NCBI GenBank assembly: GCA_963674685.2 | Contig: CAXXWT010000007.1 | Location: 372,001-436,000 of the forward strand | From: G963674685 sp963674685 | Lineage (GTDB): Bacteria; Lernaellota; Lernaellaia; JACKCT01 | DNA length: 64,000 bases | Direction of reading: 5' to 3' | Shown here: one piece after another, positions 1 through 7,955 of the stretch | How the letters are laid out: each line of letters starts with the position of its first letter | Position numbering within the stretch: the first letter of the stretch is position 1 | The notes under the pieces: generated by a model | Told to the model about the DNA's origin: nothing | The model's input: the letters and a program-made list of their open reading frames with translations, nothing else | Database searches by the model: none | Translations under genes and position numbers: made by a program

Positions 1-81
1 ATATGGCCGAGTAAGGCGCCTTGGCGAAATATCATGCGGCGTGGATCGCACTTTCTTTTGCGTAGCGATACTGTTCGTTCT

Positions 82-110
82 TTGACAATGGCGGCGATTA
101 TTCCTACAAT
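82..110 (+). promoter_or_regulatory. Sigma70-type promoter of the TRAP operon
   Basis: A consensus -35 hexamer TTGACA (82-87) is separated by exactly 17 bp from a -10 hexamer TACAAT (105-110, five of six consensus bases). It lies 39 bp upstream of the first gene of the TRAP operon, with nothing else in between. This is seen directly; promoter activity is inferred. Confidence 0.7.
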
Positions 111-148
111 TTGTCGGCATTGAACGGGCCACATCAACGCGCACTGAA

Positions 149-1033
149 ATGATGAAAAAAAACGCTCTCGCCATTTTATTCAAGCTTTCCGTTGTTTTGA
201 TTCTCCTGTGGCTTCCGGCATGTTCCGGCGCCATCGTCAAGTCCGCGTCGCGCATGATGGACGGGCTGTCGGCTTCGGTGATGAAGCAGGAAGACCCGCA
301 ACTGGTTCGCGACGGCGCTCCGGCATATCTGCTGATGATCGACGGTCTGGTCGAAGGCAATCCGGGTAACGAGCAGCTTCTTACCGGCGCCGCGCGGATT
401 TACTCGGCATACACCAGCGCGTTCGTCCTTTCCGAAGATCCGGAGCGGGCGAAGATCCTTTCGGCCAAAGCCAGGGAATTCGCCTTTCGCGCCGCGTCTT
501 TAAGATTCAAGGAATTCGCCCGATTATACGACAAGCCTTTTACCGATTTCGAGCCGTGCGCCAAGCTTTTCGAAGAAGATGACGCGCCTTTGCTGTTTCT
601 GATCATCACCTGCTGGGCGACCTGGATTCAGGCGAATTCGTCGGACTGGAACGCCGTGGCGGATCTGGCCAAGGTGAGATTGCTGACCGAAAGAATGCTG
701 GAAATCGACGACGATTTCTATTACGGCAGCCCGCATCTGGCCATGGGCGTAATCCACACGATCCTGCCGCCGGCCATGGGGGGCAATCACAAAGCCGGGC
801 GCGCCGAATTCGAAAAAGCCATCGAGATCAGCCGGGGACAATATCTGCTGGTGCACGTTGTTTATGCGAAGCAATACGCCCGGTTTGCTCTGGACAGGCC
901 GCTTTATGAACAATTGTTGAATCATGTTCTCAATATGCCCGTGGACATTATTCCCGAATTGACTTTGCAAAATGCCCTGGCGAAACAGCAGGCCCGGGAG
1001 ATGCTCGATAATGTCGATGATTATTTTGAATAA
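149..1033 (+). CDS. TRAP transporter TatT-type lipoprotein
   Basis: Exported lipoprotein: a basic, hydrophobic N-terminus ends in a lipobox LPAC (Cys25). The remaining 270 residues are alpha-helical in composition, with features of the TatT family: TPR-like helices and an ASLRFKEF motif. In TPR-protein-associated TRAP (TPAT) systems the T protein forms trimers that partner the substrate-binding P protein. The next three genes encode P, Q and M subunits, spaced by 15 bp or less or overlapping, which supports the call. Two adjacent Met codons (149 and 152) are both possible starts, and no strong ribosome site separates them. The ligand cannot be read from the sequence. Confidence 0.85.
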   Translation: MMKKNALAILFKLSVVLILLWLPACSGAIVKSASRMMDGLSASVMKQEDPQLVRDGAPAYLLMIDGLVEGNPGNEQLLTGAARIYSAYTSAFVLSEDPERAKILSAKAREFAFRAASLRFKEFARLYDKPFTDFEPCAKLFEEDDAPLLFLIITCWATWIQANSSDWNAVADLAKVRLLTERMLEIDDDFYYGSPHLAMGVIHTILPPAMGGNHKAGRAEFEKAIEISRGQYLLVHVVYAKQYARFALDRPLYEQLLNHVLNMPVDIIPELTLQNALAKQQAREMLDNVDDYFE

Positions 1034-1048
1034 AATGGAGTCTAGGCA

Positions 1049-2053
1049 ATGAAAAGGATCCTCATCCCCGCCTTCATGGCCCTTTTGATCGCGCTGCCCG
1101 CCGTCTCGCACGGAGCGACGCTGAAAATCGCCACCCTTTCTCCAGATGGGACGACACCCATGCTGGCTTTGCACGCGGCGGACAAGGAAATTCAGGCCGC
1201 CACTAAAGGCCGGGTCAAACTCAAGCTCTATCCCGGCGGCGTCATGGGTTCGGACGCCACGGTTTTGAAAAAAATGAAGATCGGGCAAATCCACGGCGCG
1301 ACGTTCACCGCCGGGGGAGTCTCCGAGGTTTTTCGCGATTTCCAGATTCTGAGCATGCCCCTCATCTTCAGGGATTATCAGGAAGTGGATTACGTTCGCG
1401 CGAAGATCGATCCGGTGTTGATGCAGGGCCTGGACAAGCAGGGATTCGTGACCGTTGCGATCATCGAAGTCGGCTTTGCCTACTTCATGTCTTCGCAGCA
1501 TATCACGGCTCTTTCGGAGCTGAAAAATTTGAAAACCTGGATTCCCGAAGGCGATCCGATCGGCATGGCGGTATTCGATGTGATCGGCGCGCCGCCGGTT
1601 CCCCTGGCTCTATCGGATGTTCTTATGGGATTGCAAAACGGGCTTCTGGATTCCTACTTTAACTCCCCCGTGGGCGCCGTCGCGCTGCAGTGGTACAGCC
1701 GCGTGAAGTATCTGCTGGAAGCGCCCCTGGTGTATTCCTACGCCACGATGGCGTTTTCCAAAAAAGCTTTCGACAAAATACCCGCGCAGGACCGTGACGT
1801 GGTGAAAAGCATTTTGCACAAGCACATGAAGGGAATAGAGAAGGACGCGCGCAAAGCCAATGCCGAAGCTTTGGCCACGCTGAAAAACCAGGGCATCACT
1901 TTCCTGACGCTCACCAGCGAGAATTACGCCCAGTTGCAGGATGTCGGCGCCAAGGCCCGAAAAAAATTGCAGGATAAGAGCATGTTTTCCCCGCAGTTGC
2001 TCGATGAAATAAATAAGATTCTCGCCGAATATCGCGCATCCAAGGGTCAGTAA
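1049..2053 (+). CDS. dctP: TRAP transporter substrate-binding protein (DctP family)
   Basis: Periplasmic solute-binding subunit of a TRAP transporter, 334 residues, the usual size for the family. A Sec signal peptide (about residues 1-22, ending in SHGA) precedes the mature start TLKIATLSPDG, typical of DctP proteins. The conserved VMGSDATVLKKM and GGVSEVFRDFQI stretches match the family pattern of a ligand-binding cleft. It starts 15 bp after the TatT-like gene, with a GGAGTCTAGGCA leader before the ATG. It delivers a small, probably carboxylated, ligand to the QM permease encoded immediately downstream. The typical ligand-contact Arg cannot be assigned with certainty here. Confidence 0.92.
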   Translation: MKRILIPAFMALLIALPAVSHGATLKIATLSPDGTTPMLALHAADKEIQAATKGRVKLKLYPGGVMGSDATVLKKMKIGQIHGATFTAGGVSEVFRDFQILSMPLIFRDYQEVDYVRAKIDPVLMQGLDKQGFVTVAIIEVGFAYFMSSQHITALSELKNLKTWIPEGDPIGMAVFDVIGAPPVPLALSDVLMGLQNGLLDSYFNSPVGAVALQWYSRVKYLLEAPLVYSYATMAFSKKAFDKIPAQDRDVVKSILHKHMKGIEKDARKANAEALATLKNQGITFLTLTSENYAQLQDVGAKARKKLQDKSMFSPQLLDEINKILAEYRASKGQ

Positions 2054-2055
2054 AT

Positions 2056-2601
2056 TTGAACGCAAATGATTCGCCCATTTCTCGCGTCGTTTCCTTTTTT
2101 CATCGAGCGGAAGACATTTTTCTTTGCCTGATGCTGACCGCCATGATTTTCATGGCGTTCGGGCAGATCGTTTTGCGCAACGTGTTTCAGGAAACCATCG
2201 TCTGGGGCGACGCATTCCTGCGCCACCTCGTTTTATGGGTCGGCCTTTTCGGCGCCGTGGTCGCCACGCGAAGCGACCGCCACATCACCATCGATCTGGC
2301 GTCCCGTTTTATGCCGCCGCGCGGCGCCGCCGCCGTCCGCGTCGTCACCGACGCTTTCGCCGCCGTGGCGTGCGGACTGATCGCGCATGCGTCGAGCAAA
2401 TTTATCCTCAGCGAGATGGAAAGCGGGGGCAAGGCGTTCGGTTCGGTTCCCACGTGGGTGGGAGAACTCATCATCCCCGTCGCTTTTTTCATGATGGCGC
2501 TGCGTTTCGCGCGTTACTTCGTGATTCATCTGACCTGGGTCATCAAGGGCGCGCCGGATAAATCCGCCGAAGACTCCGGTGATCCGGGAGAAACCGAATG
2601 A
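2056..2601 (+). CDS. dctQ: TRAP transporter small permease (DctQ family)
   Basis: Small membrane subunit of the TRAP carrier, 181 residues with four hydrophobic segments (about 25-47, 57-75, 95-115 and 137-157). The family hallmark GQIVLRNVFQE followed by WGDAFLRHLVLWVGLFGA is clear. The best start is TTG at 2056, two bases after the P-subunit stop, which implies translational coupling. The gene end overlaps the M-subunit ATG by four bases (ATGA), as expected for subunits made in fixed ratio. The acidic C-terminus is cytoplasmic by analogy with characterised family members. Confidence 0.92.
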   Translation: MNANDSPISRVVSFFHRAEDIFLCLMLTAMIFMAFGQIVLRNVFQETIVWGDAFLRHLVLWVGLFGAVVATRSDRHITIDLASRFMPPRGAAAVRVVTDAFAAVACGLIAHASSKFILSEMESGGKAFGSVPTWVGELIIPVAFFMMALRFARYFVIHLTWVIKGAPDKSAEDSGDPGETE

Positions 2602-3851
2602 TTGCCGTCCTTCTGCTTCTTTTCGCCGTTTTGGGCGCGCCGTTGTTCGCCGTGATCGCCGCAAGCGCTCTGAACGGATTTCACGGCCAGGAAGTGGACC
2701 TGCAGGTCATCGCCATCGAGATTTACCGCATCACCGACACGCCGGTTCTGATCGCTATTCCGCTTTTTACATTCGCCGGTTACCTCATGGGCGAAAGCGG
2801 CGCGCCGGGACGCCTGGTGCGCCTTTCCCGCGCCCTGTTCGGTTGGATGCCCGGCGGCCTGCCCGTGGTGGCGCTTATGGCGTGCGCGGTGTTTACATCC
2901 CTCACCGGCGCTTCCGGCGTCACCATCATCGCCCTGGGAGGATTGCTGTACCCCGCGCTCAAGCAGGACGGATACAGCGACAATTTCAACCTGGGCCTAT
3001 TGACGACTTCCGGCAGCCTGGGGCTTTTGTTCGCTCCGGCGATTCCTTTGATTCTTTACGGCATCGTGGCGGAGACGAATATCGACCACATGTTCCGCGC
3101 CGGCGTCCTGCCCGGGATATTCATGGTGTTTCTGCTGTCGGCTTACAGCATCCAGCGCGCCGTGGCGATGAAAATCCCTTTGCGGAAATTCGAGTGGACC
3201 GAGGCCCGCAAGGCCATCCGCGAAGCCATATGGGAAATCCCGCTGCCCTTCGTGGTTCTGGGCGGCATCTACGGTGGCTTTTTCGCCATCAGCGAAGCCG
3301 CGGCGGTGACGGCGGCGTACGTTCTTTTCGTCGAGATGGTCGTCTACCGCGAAGTGCCGCTGAAAAAACTGCCGGACATCATGCGCGACAGCATGATTCT
3401 CGTGGGCGGGATTCTGATCATTTTGAGTGTTTCTTATGCGTCGACGAATTACATGATCGACGCGGAGATTCCCTTCAAGCTTCTGGAGTTCACCAAACGG
3501 CACATTACCAGCCCGCTTAGTTTCCTGATCGTTTTAAATATCTTTTTACTGGCGCTGGGATGCATGCTCGATATTTTTTCCGCTATCGTCATCGTGCTAC
3601 CGCTGCTTCTGCCCATGGCCGACGAATTCGGCATCAACAGGGTGCATCTGGGAATTATCTTTTTAGCCAACATGCAGATCGGGTATTGCACGCCGCCCAT
3701 CGGAATGAATCTTTTTATCGCCAGTTACCGTTTCCGAAAGCCCGTCGTGCGCCTGTATCTGGCCACGATTCCCTTCCTGATTCTGCTTCTTCTGACCGTT
3801 GCGGCGATTACGTACTGGCCCCAGCTTTCTTTGTTTTTAGTCAATGACTGA
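2598..3851 (+). CDS. dctM: TRAP transporter large permease (DctM family)
   Basis: Transport subunit of the TRAP system: 417 residues with 11-12 hydrophobic segments spread over the whole length. Recognisable DctM elements are IPLFTFAGYLMGESG near residue 55, GASGVTIIALGGLLYPAL near 105 and a GYCTPPIGMNLF loop near 360. The protein uses an ion gradient to import the ligand handed over by the P protein. The start ATG overlaps the Q-subunit stop. No clear terminator follows, and the next gene (tadA) starts 110 bp downstream. Confidence 0.94.
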   Translation: MIAVLLLLFAVLGAPLFAVIAASALNGFHGQEVDLQVIAIEIYRITDTPVLIAIPLFTFAGYLMGESGAPGRLVRLSRALFGWMPGGLPVVALMACAVFTSLTGASGVTIIALGGLLYPALKQDGYSDNFNLGLLTTSGSLGLLFAPAIPLILYGIVAETNIDHMFRAGVLPGIFMVFLLSAYSIQRAVAMKIPLRKFEWTEARKAIREAIWEIPLPFVVLGGIYGGFFAISEAAAVTAAYVLFVEMVVYREVPLKKLPDIMRDSMILVGGILIILSVSYASTNYMIDAEIPFKLLEFTKRHITSPLSFLIVLNIFLLALGCMLDIFSAIVIVLPLLLPMADEFGINRVHLGIIFLANMQIGYCTPPIGMNLFIASYRFRKPVVRLYLATIPFLILLLLTVAAITYWPQLSLFLVND

Positions 3852-3896
3852 TTCTTTGCGTGGTTTCCATGAAATGCGTGTGCGCAATCAATAACC

Positions 3897-3925
3897 TTGA
3901 CATGAAAAATGCCTGTTGTTAAACA
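3897..3925 (+). promoter_or_regulatory. Weak promoter candidate before tadA
   Basis: TTGACA at 3897-3902 is followed after 17 bp by TAAACA (3920-3925), a poor -10. A TATAAA at 3935-3940 lies a little closer to tadA but lacks a well-placed -35. One of the two probably drives tadA; the choice is not decidable by eye. Confidence 0.35.
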
Positions 3926-3961
3926 TTCGCGGCCTATAAAAGGGCATGGGTATTCTTTGAC

Positions 3962-4435
3962 ATGAGTGATCGTGACGACGAGATGATGGCGCTGGCTTTG
4001 AAGCAGGCGGCCGCGGCCCGTGATATGGGAGAGGTTCCCGTGGGGTGCGTGATCGCGTGCGAAGGCAAGGTGATCGCCCAAAGCTGCAATCGGCGGGAAA
4101 TCGACCGGGACCCGGCGGCGCACGCCGAGCTTATAGCGATACGCTCTGCCGCCAAGGCCCTGGGGCGCTGGCGCTTGACGGGGTGTACGCTCTACGTCAC
4201 ACTCGAACCTTGCTTGATGTGCGCCGGAGCCATTGTGCTGGCGCGCATCGATCGCGTCGTGTACGGCGCGACGGATCGCAAGGCGGGGGCGGTGCAAAGC
4301 CTGTACCGGGTTCTGGCGGATGAGAGGCTCAACCACGCGCCCGAAGTGACGGGCGGCGTGATGGAAAAATCCTGCGGCGAGATGCTCAGTGAGTTTTTTC
4401 GCGACCGCCGAAAAGGATCGTTGAAAACCGATTGA
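3962..4435 (+). CDS. tadA: tRNA-specific adenosine deaminase TadA
   Basis: Zinc-dependent cytidine/deoxycytidylate deaminase family enzyme that converts A34 to inosine in tRNA-Arg(ACG). The zinc site and proton shuttle are intact: HAE (His54, Glu56) and PCLMC (Cys84, Cys87). FRDRRKGS at the C-terminus also matches TadA. Its length of 157 residues is standard. There is no obvious Shine-Dalgarno before the ATG. Two tRNA-Ser genes follow within 25 bp, so they may share a transcript with it, which is common for tadA loci. Confidence 0.95.
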   Translation: MSDRDDEMMALALKQAAAARDMGEVPVGCVIACEGKVIAQSCNRREIDRDPAAHAELIAIRSAAKALGRWRLTGCTLYVTLEPCLMCAGAIVLARIDRVVYGATDRKAGAVQSLYRVLADERLNHAPEVTGGVMEKSCGEMLSEFFRDRRKGSLKTD

Positions 4436-4459
4436 AAGAAAAACGCGTCGCGACCATTG

Positions 4460-4546
4460 GGAGAGATGGCAGAGTGGACGAATGCGGCGGCCTCGAAAGC
4501 CGTTGTACCGTTTACGGTACCGGGGGTTCGAATCCCTCTCTCTCCG
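4460..4546 (+). tRNA. tRNA-Ser (anticodon CGA)
   Basis: An 87-nt class II tRNA. The acceptor stem pairs GGAGAGA (4460-4466) with TCTCTCC (4539-4545), discriminator G4546. The anticodon loop CTCGAAA gives anticodon CGA, reading UCG. The long variable arm is a TACCG/CGGTA hairpin, as expected for serine, and the T-loop is TTCGAAT. CCA is not encoded. Confidence 0.95.
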
Positions 4547-4589
4547 ATCCCATCGCCGGGATGACGCGCGACGTTTGAAAATTGTTTTT

Positions 4590-4677
4590 GGAGAGATGAC
4601 CGAGAGGCCGAAGGTGCACGACTGGAAATCGTGTGTTCGTTAACAGCGGACCGGGGGTTCGAATCCCCCTCTCTCCG
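4590..4677 (+). tRNA. tRNA-Ser (anticodon GGA)
   Basis: An 88-nt class II tRNA 43 bp after the first serine tRNA. The acceptor stem GGAGAGA (4590-4596) pairs with TCTCTCC (4670-4676), discriminator G4677. The anticodon loop CTGGAAA gives GGA, reading UCC and UCU. Acceptor stem and T-arm are almost identical to the neighbouring tRNA, consistent with shared seryl-tRNA synthetase identity. CCA is not encoded. Confidence 0.95.
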
Positions 4678-4687
4678 ATAAAAATCA

Positions 4688-4725
4688 AGCACTTAGGGCA
4701 ATTCGCCCCGAGTGCTTTTTTCTTT
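4688..4725 (+). terminator. Rho-independent terminator after the tRNA pair
   Basis: AGCACT and GGGC pair with GCCC and AGTGCT around a short loop, followed by TTTTTTCTTTT. This is a textbook intrinsic terminator 11 bp after the second tRNA, and it ends the tadA/tRNA unit. Confidence 0.88.
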
Positions 4726-4867
4726 TCCTTCCCACGAATGTGCAACGGATGTGCGACGGCTATTGACTTTAAAGGTCGATTTCCCCTTTTTCGTAACGTC
4801 TTGACTTTAAAATCGAAATTCCCCCGAGTAAAATGGCGTAAGTCTTTGATATTGGTTCGGAAACATT

Positions 4868-5220
4868 TCAATTGATCGTTTTGCCCGCCGCCAAAGCGGT
4901 GATCCATCCGACGCCCGGACGCTTTTTGAGGTGGTCGAGTTGCGTTTGCGTGAGCATCCTCCGGTCCCCCGCCACCGGCCGGCCATCGGCGTCGGTCATC
5001 GCGCCGTAGACAACGGAGGTCTCGACGCGCAAAGCATCGGACAACGGCGCTTATTGCTGTCCCGATAAAAAGCCGCGGATGATTTCGATCAATTCTCCGG
5101 GTAAATGGGAAATGTCTCCCAGAGTTTCGTGTTTGACCTTGCCGCCTTCGCGGTAGGTGCGCCGAAGCAGATGGGTCTGGTAGACCTTGTTTTTGTACTT
5201 CGCTATTGACCAAACACCCT
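4868..5220 (-). pseudogene. Remnant of an IS1634/IS4-type transposase
   Basis: Reading the minus strand gives two pieces of an IS1634-family transposase with the middle deleted. The first piece (about 5215 down to a TAA at 5051-5053) contains VYQTHLLRRTYREGGKVKHE and ETLGDISHLPGEL, the hallmark N-terminus. The second piece, in another frame (about 5040 down to a TGA at 4868-4870), contains VVYGAMTDADGRPV, then jumps to GDRRMLTQTQLDHL and GVGWITALAAG. The catalytic region between them and the C-terminus are absent. It is dead DNA left from an insertion beside the tRNA genes. Family recognition is from memory of the motifs; the breaks are seen directly. Confidence 0.75.
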
Positions 5221-5245
5221 TTCGGGGTTGAATTTTCCCACGCCC

Positions 5246-5274
5246 ATTTCCCGTGCGTTAGCTCACGGTGAAAT
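5246..5274 (-). terminator. Hairpin at the 3' end of the C25 peptidase gene
   Basis: ATTTCCCGTG (5246-5255) and CACGGTGAAAT (5264-5274) form a ten-pair stem with one mismatch and an 8-nt loop, directly after the stop codon of the C25 gene on the minus strand. No long T run follows, so termination is only probable. Confidence 0.5.
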
Positions 5275-7778
5275 TAAAACATCCCGCAGCCGGATGAATC
5301 GTCGTCATCGTCGTCTGCGTCGCTGTCGTATTCCTGCGCGTCGCCGAGACATTGCTTTGAAGCTTCATCGCACGTTGCGCCCGCACAGGGATCGCCCAAA
5401 GAGACGCATTTGTCCGAATCCTCGTCACAGACTTCGGTCCCGTTGCAGAACACATCGTCGTTGCAGTCGGGAGCTTCGCCGGATCGGCACGCATTATCCA
5501 CGCACGACTCCGCCCCGTTGCACCACAGGCCGTCATCGCAATCCGCATCTTCTGCGCACTCGACGAACCGGACCTCGGCGACGTACGGTCGATAGCCTTC
5601 TTTCGTCACCGTGATTACGGCAGGGACATCCGTCGGGATCTCTTTGCTGAATTCCAGATCCATGCTTCCGCCGTTTTCGGAATCGGCGGAGGCGATCAAC
5701 TCGCCGCCTGCGACCAGCGTTACGACGGCGTCGTCTTCGTAAACGTTCACCTCGATGCTCTGGCTCCCGGCCATAAAAACCGATTCGTGATCGACGCGAA
5801 TTTCCTCCGGGGGCGCCATCCACATTTTCATGGTGGGATCGCCGAACCAGTGGAACATTTCGACTTCCAGTTTTCGCGTGATATCGGACCAGTAAACCTT
5901 GGTGAGATATATTTTGCCGTAGTTGAGCACGTCGCCCATGGCGGGGATCATCCCGTGACTCGTCCATGAATGCGCGCCGGAATATTCGGGGATATAATCG
6001 GGCCACAAGGCGTCCATCCATCCCCAGACCAGGCGATCATTATAACCCGAATAACTGGTCCGCGTCGGCGCGACCACGCCGATAGCTCCTCCGTTTTTCG
6101 CGCGTTCCCAGGCTTCGGAAAAACACAGGTAAAAGTCGGGAGTGAAATTGAAAAGGCTGTCGTTTTCGTTGTCGAACCATCCGGTCATGCAGTTGATGGA
6201 AAACACCACGGGCAGCTTGTCCGCGTTTGTGAGCATGGAAAGAACGTTGATGGTGTCGAAATGCGGCGACGCCCAGCCGCTTTTGCTGCCGTGATCCCGA
6301 TGCGTGATCAGAAAGGTTCCCCGGTTCACGGCGGCGGCGATATCTTGAGCGTCGCAGGACCAGGTGAAGCCGTAAATTCGCGACAACTCCGCGGGTACGC
6401 CTTTGGCGGAAGCCGTCCACCAGGAGGGGAAATAGTGGTAGTTCGACGACTGATTCCAGAAGGCGGGATCGCTTTCGGAGCTTGCGGCGTAGCAGCGGTT
6501 CGGCTCGATGTTTCCGCCGTCCAGATCCTGCGCGAACCATTGATATATCTCCTCGCTGGTCAGCGAAAAGCGCCGGTCCGCGTAGCCGTCGCGGTTGTCG
6601 TCCTGAAAGTAGGCGAACTGCCAGGCGTTGGTGTAAAAGCTTTCGTCCTCGGGCGGATTCATCTCATAGTTGATGATGCGTTCGACTCTCTGCCTGGCTT
6701 GAAAGGGCGTGTCCACGCTGATGCGGCCGATGCCGATGTCCGGAAAATTATCATCTCCGTCAACGCACGCGTAGTATAGGTCGGTTCCCGTCAGCGTGAA
6801 ATGGGATACGTGCACCGTACGATAATTCGTGGGCACGAACTCGCTGTCGCCGAAAAACAAAATATATTCGGGAGGCGAATCGCCGTCATACAATTCCTGG
6901 ATATAGGCTTTGATGTCGACGGCTTTTTTACCGATCACATCCGTCGTGAAAACCTCCGTCGGCATCCCCGTTTGCAGTTTCCAGGTTTTGAGCATGTCGG
7001 CGGCTTCCGCAAACTCGGGAGAAGTGATGATGAGAAACCGCGCCCCCGATTCTTTCGACGATTTTTGCTCGACGCGTTTTTCAATAACCTCATAGTTGCC
7101 GATCAGTTTGCCGTAAAGATGGTCGAAGGCTCGGGTGTGCAATTCGGGCCTCGAAAAAAAGCGCCCTTCGCCGCCGATGAAGCGGATGGCGACGTTCAAA
7201 TCCTCGATGACGCCGAGACGCCCGGCGGCGGGATTGTAAAGGACGGGCGTGATCCACAGGTTTGCCACGCGCGCGCCGCGCATGATTTTTTCTTCTTCCA
7301 TGAAAACCGGTTCGGCGGGGAAGTAATCATCAACTTCATAGGCCGCCCGGTCGTAGGCGAATTCCGGCTGCGGCGTTTCGTAGTTGTCCGGCGCCGGGGG
7401 CTGCATGGGGTGAAGTTCCACGCCCTCGTACCATGTTATTTCACCCTGCCGGTATTCGATTTCCACGGACGCGCCCTGCGGGATGGCGAAAAGAACGCCG
7501 AACGTGGGAAGGGCCGGTGCGCCGACTTCGCCGCGAAGAGCCTGATCGCCGAAAGAGACGGTTTCGAATTCGCCCGCGGGAGTCGCAATCGTTTTAAGGA
7601 TCGGCTCGCGGGGCGAAAAGGATAATTCCAGTTTATCGGGACTCATCGCCGGAAAGCTTAAAGCCGATTCCGACTCCGGGGAATCCGAGGTCCGTTCGTC
7701 ATAATCATTGCAGGAAACGGCGAATGCCGTGACGCCGGCAAACAGCAACGCGAGGGCGATAACAAAATGTCGTTTCAT
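5274..7778 (-). CDS. Exported C25 (gingipain-type) cysteine peptidase with acidic Cys tail
   Basis: Large exported peptidase, 834 residues. The N-terminus is a signal sequence with a possible lipobox (AVSC). A propeptide-like beta-rich region is followed by the caspase-like C25 core. Catalytic candidates are His in FLITHRDHG (about 490-494) and Cys in VFSINCMTGWFD (about 529). Downstream come a beta-sandwich and a Cys-rich stretch with repeated DGLWCNGAE-like units, similar to one in the next protein of the block. The extreme C-terminus is an Asp run ending SSGCGMF. A gingipain-like family member is expected to cleave after Arg or Lys, but specificity is not readable. Start: ATG with AGGGG upstream. 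Confidence 0.86.
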   Translation of the reverse strand: MKRHFVIALALLFAGVTAFAVSCNDYDERTSDSPESESALSFPAMSPDKLELSFSPREPILKTIATPAGEFETVSFGDQALRGEVGAPALPTFGVLFAIPQGASVEIEYRQGEITWYEGVELHPMQPPAPDNYETPQPEFAYDRAAYEVDDYFPAEPVFMEEEKIMRGARVANLWITPVLYNPAAGRLGVIEDLNVAIRFIGGEGRFFSRPELHTRAFDHLYGKLIGNYEVIEKRVEQKSSKESGARFLIITSPEFAEAADMLKTWKLQTGMPTEVFTTDVIGKKAVDIKAYIQELYDGDSPPEYILFFGDSEFVPTNYRTVHVSHFTLTGTDLYYACVDGDDNFPDIGIGRISVDTPFQARQRVERIINYEMNPPEDESFYTNAWQFAYFQDDNRDGYADRRFSLTSEEIYQWFAQDLDGGNIEPNRCYAASSESDPAFWNQSSNYHYFPSWWTASAKGVPAELSRIYGFTWSCDAQDIAAAVNRGTFLITHRDHGSKSGWASPHFDTINVLSMLTNADKLPVVFSINCMTGWFDNENDSLFNFTPDFYLCFSEAWERAKNGGAIGVVAPTRTSYSGYNDRLVWGWMDALWPDYIPEYSGAHSWTSHGMIPAMGDVLNYGKIYLTKVYWSDITRKLEVEMFHWFGDPTMKMWMAPPEEIRVDHESVFMAGSQSIEVNVYEDDAVVTLVAGGELIASADSENGGSMDLEFSKEIPTDVPAVITVTKEGYRPYVAEVRFVECAEDADCDDGLWCNGAESCVDNACRSGEAPDCNDDVFCNGTEVCDEDSDKCVSLGDPCAGATCDEASKQCLGDAQEYDSDADDDDDDSSGCGMF

Positions 7779-7900
7779 GGAAGTGGCCCCTTAGATGAGA
7801 TCCATGTCTCACGGATCATAATTACTTTTTCGCCCGCCGAACAGCAATTCACTATAGTGCGGCCGGGAATATCCGTCAGCGCATCAGCGGTTTTGGTTTT

Positions 7901-7939
7901 TGCACAGCCGAAGGGCGGCTGCGCCACACACGCTGTGCA
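7901..7939. repeat. Nested palindrome in the intergenic gap
   Basis: TGCACAG (7901-7907) pairs with CTGTGCA (7933-7939), enclosing CAGCCG/CGGCTG. It lies 17 bp after the end of the minus-strand mosaic gene at 7956 and could act as its terminator or be a dispersed repeat. A related core, GCACAGCCG with GGCTGTG, occurs near 26440. Confidence 0.6.
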
Positions 7940-7955
7940 TGACAAAACGGTTCTG

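Noticed and set aside
4460..4677. tRNA-Ser genes as an integration site of a genomic island
   Set aside because: No direct repeat of a tRNA 3' end and no integrase gene are seen nearby.
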